Source of the DNA: Sphacelaria rigidula | Lineage: Eukaryota > Phaeophyceae > Sphacelariales | DNA: 22,179 nt | Assembly (NCBI GenBank): GCA_964200075.2 | Contig: CAXNAA020000347.1 | Location: 1-22,179 of the forward strand | Direction: 5' to 3' | Shown here: positions 9,801 through 17,805 of the stretch, in pieces | Layout: each line of letters starts with the position of its first letter | Position numbering within the stretch: position 1 is the first letter of the stretch | Notes under the pieces: generated by a model | Database searches by the model: none | What the model was told of the DNA's origin: nothing | The model's input: only the letters and a program-made list of their open reading frames with translations | Program-made: the position numbers and the translations under genes

Positions 9801-11617
9801 GAGCATTTCTGTGGCACGTGCAACCGCCTTCGAATTACCTCCGATGGCAATCTCAAGGTTTGCCTGTTCGGAGATGAGAGCCTTAGTCTTCGAGACGCTC
9901 TTAGAGGTGAGCCGAAAGTTGACATACATACCGGCTGCTTCACCCCTATCAACCTAGGATCACTCATCCACACAAGTTCACGCCGATTTTAGGAGTTAGA
10001 CCCTGAAATTTTGCACAAATTTCCCATGGATCATTGCGCGACGTTCGAAGGTCGACTTTTTTTACTGTTTGACTTTTTTGCCGTTCTTCGGGGGTCCCAG
10101 GGTTTTCGGGGAAAGTTTGCGCGTTTGTGCAATGACGTGAGCTTGAAACGCGCAAACTCCTAACTACTTGGTTTTAGTATCAAAACGTCTTTTTTGGGTG
10201 AATCTAACGATAAGATGAGGAATAGTGTATGAGGTTTTCGAGTTTCTCGACCAATTTACATATGCTCCTTGAATTACCCCGGGACGCACCATCCATCTGA
10301 TTTTTTTTCTAATAAGGCATTCTGTACCGGCTTCCGGAGGTCTTCACACCGGGACCCCCGGAAGCCGGTAGAGAACGGAGAAATTTTGAAATATTTTCAA
10401 GAATACAATTTCACCATTTGAAGCGACAATACCTTTGGAACTGCCGAGTTTGAGGGTGATCCGGGCTTTTCCACGACATAAATAAGGGAAACGTCACGAG
10501 GCTCCATGGGTCTTTCGTTCGTATCATCAGCGAAAAATTGACTACTACGTTAAGACTCTACATCACCGAAACACCACGGTTTGGGGTATATACTTCGACC
10601 CTGTAGTAACCGTTTTCAAATCTGTTTGCCCCGTTAGATTTTCGAGCTGTGGGCGGTTACTACCAATTTAACCCTTAGATCGCGAGATTAGTCTTTCTTG
10701 ATCATGCATACTTTTTTCCACGTGAAATTGATGCCGATTCAACAGAAGACTAACCTCGCGGTGTAAGGGTTAAGCATGTGCAGATTGGGGGAAAATTCGG
10801 CTTGGAATTCGCATTTTTTATTTTTGAACAATTTGAAGGGCGCCGATTGGTCGAGGTACCTTTTCGCCCTTAGCGCCACCACTACGACCTTGAACACAAC
10901 TCCGGCTATGTCACGTTCTTTAGCTGTCCATGGCGGTCAGTATGATATTATGTATGCGACTAATGGGTAGGTCTTGCGAAAAGCATCTGCTGATGACCCC
11001 TTTTTGGGTGATGAGCATGAATCAGCCTGTAGTGAAGACTCGCTGCTGAGGTTTGTGTTGTATACATCCTCTCTGATTGGATTTAGGTGGGCAGTCGCGG
11101 GGCCGCTCACATGATCGTTGACCATCTCGCAGGCAGCAGGTTGTTTTGTACGTTCAACAAAAGGTTACTAACACCCCACCTGTTGCCCTGTATATTTGTC
11201 GACGAATGCGGAAAGCCCCACCTGTTGCCCGTGTATTTATCGACGAATGTGGGGAATTCCACATGTTGCTCCGTACATTTATTGACAAATGTGGTGATTG
11301 TACCACGTCTGTTTTTTGTAGCGTGGTAACTCGGGAGCAAAGCGGGAAGTGTTCTTCATGTCCGCGCCTCGAACGTGACGTATTACTCTGTGATTTAAGG
11401 TATAATAGCTCCCCCGATTCTGATATCAGCTAACCACGTTCTGTGCCCGTGTTTTCACCTTTATTGTACATCCTTTGCAGGTGGTCTCTCTGATGAAGAT
11501 TTATCTGTTCTTATCAGAGCAGCCGTATTGGGGAAACGCGCTGCCCTTGGAGGCCACGGGGACATGTACGGGATCGCAGGGGCAAAGAATAGACCCATGA
11601 CCACAATTGGGGGATGA
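6884..11617 (+). CDS. CNX2: GTP 3',8-cyclase, molybdenum cofactor synthesis step 1 (MoaA/MOCS1A/CNX2), 8 exons, complete
   Basis: Radical-SAM enzyme that turns GTP into 3',8-cyclo-GTP, which MoaC/MOCS1B converts to cyclic pyranopterin monophosphate; in eukaryotes it works in the mitochondrial matrix. Exons: 6884-7188, 7639-7786, 8373-8516, 8862-8974, 9152-9308, 9520-9623, 9776-9906, 11481-11617. All introns are GT-AG and the phases join without a stop, giving 412 residues, close to the size known for MOCS1A/CNX2. Seen motifs: LRISLTER then the SAM cluster CNLRCVYC (C103, C107, C110), LTGGEP (GGE 149-151), TTNG (177-180), SLDTL (201-205), RFIEWMPF (268-275), the second cluster CX2CX13C (C336, C339, C353) in [14 protein letters not shown], and [10 protein letters not shown] at the C-terminus. 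The terminal Gly-Gly (411-412), needed for catalysis in this family, is followed directly by TGA, so no MoaC domain is fused. The first ATG is the least certain part: residues 11-33 are hydrophobic, and an upstream exon spliced to an AG near 6900 or 6973 is possible. The conserved part, from about residue 85, is secure. Confidence 0.93.
10325..10370. repeat. Hairpin inside copy A
   Basis: The arms TACCGGCTTCCGG (10325-10337) and CCGGAAGCCGGTA (10358-10370) are perfectly complementary around a 20-base loop. The equivalent hairpin is found in copy B at 13122-13167. Confidence 0.75.
10672..10769. mobile_element. piggyBac-like MITE (98 bp) with TTAA target duplication, nested in copy A
   Basis: The element is flanked on both sides by TTAA (10668-10671 and 10770-10773) and begins CCC and ends GGG. 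Its inverted ends match over about 24 bases with three mismatches (CCCTTAGATCGCGAGATTAG against CCCTTACACCGCGAGGTTAG, then GTCTT in both). Copies B and C of the host element lack it: where copy A has TTAA-insert-TTAAAT they read TTCAAAT and GTCAAAT. A TTAA duplication and CCC..GGG ends are hallmarks of the piggyBac superfamily. It is too short to encode anything. Confidence 0.75.
11174..11300. repeat. Tandem repeat, three units of 41-42 bp
   Basis: Units start at 11174, 11216 and about 11257 and share CCCCACCTGTTGCC followed by TATTT-TCGACGAATG. The third unit is the most diverged. The period is near 14 codons and stays open in one frame, but it lies within intron 7, so a minisatellite is the simplest reading. 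Confidence 0.7.
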
Positions 11618-12244
11618 TGAGTTCCGCTGAAAGGCCAGGTCGCCTACTTTGGTAAAAAGCGTGAGGTTAAATGGAGTCTAGACGGCGTTGAAACGGATCT
11701 TCTCTATATATGTAGTAGTTGCCTCGATGATTGCTCCACTGCTAAAGACAGATTGAGATCCCCTGGCCACTTTGTAGATACGAAGTACTGAAAACGAACT
11801 GTTGAGCGTCACGTGCCATGACCTTTTGAATTCTTGCGCGGATGTATTTCTAGGGTGTTACTTTTCTACTTGCTATCGTTTGAGCGTTTGTGCGTGTATA
11901 TTCCACGGTCAGCCGCCAATCTTTGAATCTTTGGGCACCCATGCGCCAGTTGGTCGCTTTTTTTCTCTCGTCGCCGAGGGCTCGGAATAGTCACTTCCTC
12001 TGGGGAAATGACGCTTACGTATAAGAGGCCGTTGCCATGCACATGGCGCGCGTCACAACTACTCTTGCATGCGCTACGACCGGTAGCACCGCCGCGTTAG
12101 GACGGTCAATTTTACGATGTAAAAGAAGTCGTGGTTGCGGCAATTGCAGTGGCATACGCATGATATGGTCACTACAGTTTTTGCTGAACAGGGGAACGAC
12201 GTGGTATATTCGGTAGTGGTGCACGTGTCGCAGGCGGTGCGTGT
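11618..12244. other. 3' flank of the MoaA gene, nothing further recognised
   Basis: It begins right after the TGA at 11615-11617. No canonical AATAAA was found close to the stop. ORFs are short and unconvincing. Confidence 0.4.
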
Positions 12245-12284
12245 GGGTCTGGTTGGGTCTGGTTGGATCTGGTTGGATCTGGTC
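12245..12284. repeat. 10-bp tandem repeat, four units
   Basis: GGGTCTGGTT twice, then GGATCTGGTT and GGATCTGGTC. Confidence 0.85.
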
Positions 12285-12430
12285 TTGAGTTTTTGTCGTG
12301 GAACGGTGGGCGACCTCGGTCGGCTTATGAATATTCAGTATCTAGAGGGAAAATATCTGACAGTCCCGCCCGCTCAACCATGTTGGTAGGCCAGAGGTAC
12401 ATCCTGAAATGTGAAAACGACACCTATGTC

Positions 12431-12562
12431 CTAGGGTGCGCGAAAACGAACCAGTGGGTTCGAGGTTTCGGCGTAAGTCGGGGGAAAAAAGCGTTTTTTT
12501 ACTTGTTTTTAGAGGATACTCGGGTACATGGGTGCGTAAAAATGTTTTTCGTGCACCCCTGG
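12431..12562. mobile_element. Small TIR element candidate, about 132 bp
   Basis: The ends CTAGGGTGCGCGAAAAC (left) and CCAGGGGTGCACGAAAAAC (right, reverse complement) are similar inverted repeats of 17-19 bases. No clear target duplication was seen. It lies about 20 bases left of copy B. Confidence 0.35.
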
Positions 12563-13121
12563 TTCGGCTGCTGCGAATCCTGTACAGGCTGGTCCAGATT
12601 GAATACCCAAAACTTATTCCCCGGCTGATGACGAACCCAATACCCAGCCAATATGCACAAATGTGGTATCATACTGACCACAATGAGCAGACAAAAATGG
12701 TGACAGCCATATTTTTGTTTAAGCTATGGACAAAAGTATATGTCTCGACCAATCAGCGCTCTACAATTGTTCCGAAATTGAAAACACGAATTCCAAGCCC
12801 GATTTCCACCGAATCTCCACATTGTTCAAATCGCAGTGACCGTCATCAGCCTGGGAATCTAACGGGAGAAACAGAGTTGAAAGCGGTTCCAACGGGGTCG
12901 AATTTTGCCCGAAACCGTAATGTTTCGGTGATGCGGAGCTTTGGCGTCGTCTAATTTCCACTCATAGTATGTACGAAAGACTTACCGACCCTCGTGACGA
13001 TTCCCCTATTATCTGTTGCAGTAAAGCTCAGATCATCCTCAAACTTGGCATTTCCGTAGGTATTGATGCTCCAAATGGAAAAATTGCATTCTTAGTAAGG
13101 TTTGAAAGTTTCTCCGTTCTC

Positions 13122-13167
13122 TACCGGCTTCCGGGGGTCCAAGCATAAAGACCCCCGGAAAGCGGTA
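13122..13167. repeat. Hairpin inside copy B
   Basis: TACCGGCTTCCGGGGGTC is followed after a short loop by GACCCCCGGAAAGCGGTA, giving an 18-bp stem with one mismatch. It matches the hairpin of copy A on the opposite strand, so it belongs to the family rather than to the site. Confidence 0.75.
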
Positions 13168-13369
13168 CAGAATGCCTCAACACCAAAATTTTGACACCTT
13201 CGGATTAGTGGTATCCCAAGGAACATGTGTATCAGTTCTCGTTGCTCAACTCGAAAAACTGAATCGGCTGGGTCTTTCACCGTAACAACAACCCTCAAAA
13301 AGGGCGATTCTATACTTCAATCCAGTAATTAGGGGGTCGCGCAGACTTCAGCGCACGTTTTGGCACTTT

Positions 13370-13665
13370 CTCACGCCGTTTTTTCGAGTTAGACCACGAA
13401 AATTTGCACACATGTTCTGGAGGGCACTATCTAAAACTCGAAGACCGGAGTTTTTTTTATGTTTTTTGTTGGTGGCTTTTTATCCAAGGTCCCGATTGAC
13501 CTACTTGACCGGGGGAGGGGTCAGATCCCGAGTATCTCGACCCAGATCCCGAGTATCTCGACCCCAAAACCCAAAACCGAAAAACCCCGGTCTTCGAGTT
13601 TTAGATAGTACCCTCAAGAACTTGTGTGCAAATTTTCGTGGTCTAACTCGAAAAAACGGCGTGAG
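13370..13665. repeat. Subterminal foldback of copy B, about 86-89 bp arms
   Basis: The left arm (about 13370-13458) starts CTCACGCCGTTTTTTCGAGT and the right arm (about 13580-13665) is its reverse complement with few mismatches, running through GTTAGACCACGAAAATTTGC and ACTATCTAAAACTCGAAGAC. The spacer has two copies of a 21-bp unit containing GATCCCGAGTATCTCGACC. The lower end of copy A (about 9984-10070) carries a diverged version of the outer arm. Confidence 0.8.
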
Positions 13666-13713
13666 GAAATCCCGGGGAATGAATTTTGCGCGTCCAATCT
13701 GAACCAGCTCGTA

Positions 13714-14620
13714 GGCCAGAACTCACAGCTCGAATTTCGTTTAAGCCCCAACCCGAAGTACTGGCGGTCATCTACGCCCGTTCTATTGCCCTTCTCCACA
13801 AACTAGTGACTCTCAGGGGCTGGATTCTTGGAACACAGAAGCCACGGGTGCTACAAGGGTCATACAATGCCGTGGACGCAGCTATATCTCGTCTGGTGAT
13901 GACGTTTGCGTGTACTATATGGTTAGGGCGTGCATACACGCCAAACTCCATACCCATCACCTGTGAGTACCATGTATGTGTCGTATTTTACGCTATTATT
14001 GCAGAACTGTTGCACTCATCACGCTGTTGAGCTGTGTAATTCGTTCGTCGAATGCATTGATTTTGTGTGCTGCAAGCTACTGTTCTCTGTTGAAGACGTT
14101 AGTGTTATTCTTGGAAACAGGAGTGTAAATATTTATATCACGTACATGTGGCCTTCACCAATAATTTGCGTCATGAACCCGCCCCCATCCAATATCGCCA
14201 TGATTCCTACCATTATTTACATCCTGCCATCCATTGCATTTTTTTTACCGAAAAGTAGTCATCTGTGAGAGCTGACCCTTGACAAAGGCGGAGATGCACT
14301 CTCATCTGCAAGATTCTCGACACAGTTTGTGTAACAGTTGATCGTGGGTCTTGACTTTGGGGGTCGCCAGCCCTGAGTGTACATGGAGGAGCGTTTTTCG
14401 CCAGCCCTGAGTTACTCCTCAACCTTGCCGCTACATGAATTTTTATATCGACCGCAACCGCATTATAGCTTTCGCCCCATGTCATCTCATTCATCAAAAT
14501 GTCCAGGGTCTTCCTATGAATTTCACCGTGCGAGGATCAGAATCCTGAGAACATCCACATGCACACAGGGCCGCGGCGAAACATGGCATGATCCACTATG
14601 GCAAGGCCTCAATCTGTAGG
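13714..14620. other. No gene supported; one short direct repeat
   Basis: CGCCAGCCCTGAGT occurs at 14365 and 14399 (period 34). Otherwise only weak overlapping ORFs are seen. Confidence 0.45.
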
Positions 14621-14655
14621 ACAAGGAGCCCCACATCGGGAAATCACGGCACCAG

Positions 14656-14696
<41 letters not shown>

Positions 14697-15636
14697 CGGG
14701 CGACAAACGCCACCGCCAGACAAAAAACANNNNNNNNNNGGGAAACAAGGGATTGACCACCATGGGCAGGGCCCAAACCGGAGGGAAAAGGGGCCCCCCA
14801 CCGGGAAAACCCGGCCCCCCCCCCCCCCCCCCCCCCGCGCCCAAGCGATCGAGAGTGAGGAAATGACGACATCACGTGGGCAAAAACCATATTCTTGCTG
14901 ACTATACACTAGTGTACAGAATTCAACGATCGCTTCCATCACCTAGGGTTCGCCTCGACGCGAGTAGCTAAAAACCGAGGAGTTTTGGTGAGTCAGTTGT
15001 TCTTGTGGCCATAGGGAAGCAAATTTGCCGGCTGGATGATGACTTTTGAGTCGTGGTGATCGCCGGATATTGAGTGGGTATTGCGTCGCGCTGGCATTGG
15101 CAAGACTAGTGGTTACCGACTCTAGCACTACTGCCAAGCCGCTGTAGTTGGACGGCCGCCATGCTGGGGAGGGCGGTGTACGACGAGTACTTCTGTACTG
15201 CCACTGAATAATGTGCAATGTATATGCTGTGCTTGTGATGTAACTTGACTGCCGGATTACCAACCGGCATAAACTTGTGCTTATATTTGAGATACGTAAA
15301 ATATCTTGATGGTATATGATCATGTACCCTGCCCACGTTTGAGCATACAGCGATGTCCATCCAACGTGTATCTCTACATGCCATCATACTGCTCTGCGAC
15401 ACAACACAGGGAAAAGTTGCAAAGGGAATGTTGTGGACGTGGTAGGGCTAAAAACTGACATGCATGTGCGGTGCAGTACAGCAAGTACTATCTATCAACG
15501 TCATCCATCGATCAGGGGGTACCCCGCCCCCCTAAAATTGGGGGACCTCCTCGCCCTACTGCCCCATGATTCCAGAATGAGTTGTTGGCGACATAAGGGC
15601 TCTGGTGCCGTGATTTCCTCATGTGGGGCCCCTTGT
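14621..15636. mobile_element. Possible 1 kb element bounded by 35-bp inverted repeats
   Basis: Positions 14621-14655 match the reverse complement of 15602-15636 with three mismatches (both start ACAAGG and end AAATCACGGCACCAG) and face each other as terminal repeats would. The interior holds the poly-C/N assembly scar, so its true content is uncertain. No target duplication was confirmed. Confidence 0.4.
14656..14836. other. Assembly scar: poly-C runs, ten Ns and a corrupted duplicate
   Basis: A run of 39 C (14656-14694), ten Ns (14730-14739) and a run of 22 C (14815-14836). The segment after the Ns (14740-14820) looks like a blurred copy of 14577-14658: the same order of blocks, with bases replaced by their neighbours. 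This fits low-quality read ends better than real sequence. Confidence 0.75.
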
Positions 15637-15913
15637 GTGGGAGCACACAATTTTGGCGCAATCGAAACAAAACATTCAAGCCAGGTGGCACCCCCTGAAG
15701 TCCGAATGGCCACCTGCTGCACCGGATCTTCTGAGGTCAGACAAATGTACTCTCTTTCTCCTTCATTATGTATCCCTGTTTTGCTTGCATCGTGTTTTGT
15801 TACTTTTAATCGAGGTCTACTTCGTTGTTTTCTTGTTTGATTTCCCCATACAATATTATAGGTGGCTAGCCTGTGAGCACTGAAAGCGTCCGCATCAGAT
15901 GCCCAGTACGAAA

Positions 15914-16066
15914 GTACCGCGCAGATATCGGAGTAGTTTTTAATCTGAAGACAAGGACAACAATTTGTTGGCCGTGAGATACGCCCACAAGTAATCTTCC
16001 GTACGCAGTACATGTACCGCGCAGATATCGGAACGGTTTTTCATTTCAAGACAACATCAACAATAT
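15914..16066. repeat. Direct repeat with 100-bp spacing
   Basis: GTACCGCGCAGATATCGGA occurs at 15914 and 16014, each followed by a GTTTTT-AT-T-AAGACAA block and then CAACAA-rich sequence. Two copies only. Confidence 0.7.
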
Positions 16067-17203
16067 CAACAACAACAGTAAATGTATGTTGATGTGAGTG
16101 ATCCGTGTTGCGGTTAGTCACCTGTAAGACACCTACATGGAACAAGACTCTGATGCAGCAGGGTGTTCCTCAGGAACGTTGCCCTCTCTGCCGTTATCGG
16201 GATAAAACGGTTTGGTCGAAGGTGCCGATGTTGCATGTGATCTTTACCGCAGTATGACCAACTCCATGAGGTAACACTGAGGTAATCCCTGAAAAGACAT
16301 GCTTAGTTCACAAGGGCTCGACTCACAGGCATGTTATTGGACTTCCTCGATGCTTCTTTGAAGGTTCCTAGGCTTCCAACAATTCACTTCTGAACACGGT
16401 TTGCTCGAAAAACTCCACACGAGGCGTCATTTCAACCAATCATTCCGCGGTGTTAACGCCTTCATCTTCCATTTCTGCATTACTGCAGACCTTACCTGAT
16501 AATTGTGAAGCTCATCACCCCTCACGAACATTTCGGACACACTGGATTCAGACACAAGTCACAAGCCCCCGAGGTGCCACAAACGAAGGGTGCAAAACCT
16601 CAAAATTGCAACACAACCATCGCTGGCAGAGGGTCGTTCAGCCGAGTTTCTGGTTTGTTCCTCTGTACACACCACAATCAAACAACCCTGACACAAACTG
16701 AAGATCATCGCGTGTCGTTTCGCTGAAAGTGTTGGCATCTTGGAGCTTACATCACTCCAGGGGAGATGTGCCAATATGATCGAGTACTCAACGACGGTTG
16801 GCAATCTCGGGATCAACAATTAATGAAGATATCGCGAAATGAAATCGTGACCAAGGGGTTAGCATGTGCACTCCATGTGCACTCGGGCGACGCGGTACAC
16901 CTACATTTGGCGTCAGTTCAGCTCGACGCGCGTAGATGGGTGATGGATCGAATTGAGTATGCCATCGGGTCTGCAGTATAGATTGGGAGGAGGTGTATGG
17001 CGATTTCGGACTACGGGGCAGTCATGTGACACGGTAACTTCCTGCGACTCTCTGATGATAATCTCGGACACTCCACTACACTTGCAGGGTACACATTCAA
17101 TCAACCACGACGCCCCTGATACCCGAGCCTGTGTTGCTACGTCAGCACGTCATGCGCATGTTATGCATCACCCCGGGCGTCACTGAACCGCACTGCAACT
17201 CGA
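16067..17203. other. No gene supported
   Basis: Intergenic space between the convergent MoaA and SBPase genes. It holds short ORFs without motifs. Confidence 0.4.
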
Positions 17204-17321
17204 CCCTGTGGGGATCAAGTGCTGATTTTTGTTTTTGTGAATCGGCATCATTTTGACTTGAAAAAGACAGTAAATGATGCCGATTCACAAAAACAAAAAT
17301 CAGCACTAGGTTCCCACAGGG
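17204..17321. mobile_element. Near-perfect palindrome, 118 bp (MITE-like)
   Basis: The two arms of about 49 bases match with four mismatches, all in the outer part (CCCTGTGGGGATCAAGTGCT against CCCTGTGGGAACCTAGTGCT); the inner 33 bases or so, including GTGAATCGGCATCATT, are identical. The loop is about 20 bases. TGCAA occurs near both borders (from about 17194 and at 17322) and may be a target duplication, but the exact border is unsure. It lies between the convergent MoaA and SBPase genes. Confidence 0.7.
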
Positions 17322-17805
17322 TGCAAAACAATTCAATTAGTCAATGCTCTCACAATGCCTCGCTGGTTGTTTTCCTTTCAGAATACAACACGTCAGCGTA
17401 GAGATGAGAGGAAACGGTTGAGTATCGCACAAAGCACCGCGGAGTGCTTTGGATGATTCCGTAAGAAGATGAGTTTCGGAGTGTTCTATCGACAATATAA
17501 TGTTGCTAAAATCTACAGATTGAACAATATTTGCATCTTCAGTGCCCCTTGCACAGATCGTACACTCAACAACTCTGAGCCGGCAGCACAAAATACCAGA
17601 CTAAAAAGCAAATGAAAGTCCCGCAACATAACCGACACGACTCTCTTTGCGGCCTCGTTCAGTTAACTCGACTGTTAAAAATTCCCAGCAAAACTACTGA
17701 CAGAAGGACGCCGGGCTTGAACACGAAGTGGCTCTGTAAAAAAACGTTGGGCGCCTAAGAAATCTAATGCAGCTTCGGCCATCTACATCGCGTCTGCACT
17801 GAAAC
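17322..17805. other. 3' flank of the SBPase gene
   Basis: Sequence just past the SBPase stop on the minus strand. No clear polyadenylation signal or other feature is seen. Confidence 0.4.

Larger units (their letters stand above)
9931..11029 (-). mobile_element. TA-flanked terminal-inverted-repeat element, copy A (non-autonomous)
   Basis: Both ends lie next to TA and carry related inverted termini: left CCGGCTGCTTCA, right (reverse complement) CAGGCTGATTCA. Nearly its whole length aligns, in opposite orientation, with copy B (12585-13711), and its right part with copy C (21747 onward). No long reading frame or transposase motif is visible, so it looks non-autonomous. TA at both borders with CAG-like termini suggests a Tc1/mariner-type element, but this is inference. 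A 98-bp TTAA-flanked element has inserted inside it (10672-10769), and a strong hairpin lies at 10325-10370. It sits antisense in intron 7 of the MoaA gene. Confidence 0.72.
9907..11480 (+). other. Intron 7 of the MoaA/CNX2 gene, enlarged by mobile DNA
   Basis: This 1574-base intron (donor gtgagc, acceptor tttgcag) separates the second Fe-S cluster exon from the Gly-Gly exon. The other six introns are 152-586 bases. About 1.1 kb of it is the TA-flanked element at 9931-11029, which starts only 24 bases after the donor; a 42-bp tandem repeat follows at 11174-11300. Without the element the intron would be about 475 bases, like its neighbours. Confidence 0.85.
12585..13711 (+). mobile_element. 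TA-flanked terminal-inverted-repeat element, copy B (non-autonomous)
   Basis: The left end CAGGCTGGTCCAGATTG follows TA (12583-12584); the right end, read inward on the other strand, is CGAGCTGGTTCAGATTG next to TA (13712-13713). The terminal inverted repeats stay similar for about 45 bases, to CATTCCCCGG/TTATTCCCCGG. The interior aligns with copy A inverted (hairpin, CCTCGTGACG block, AAACCGT-ATGTTTCGGTGATG block) and its left part with copy C. The right third carries a strong foldback (13370-13665). No transposase is visible. Confidence 0.72.

Noticed and set aside
14523-14942. ORFs rich in Gly or Pro across the poly-C region
   Set aside because: They are translations of homopolymer C runs and Ns, not protein sequence.
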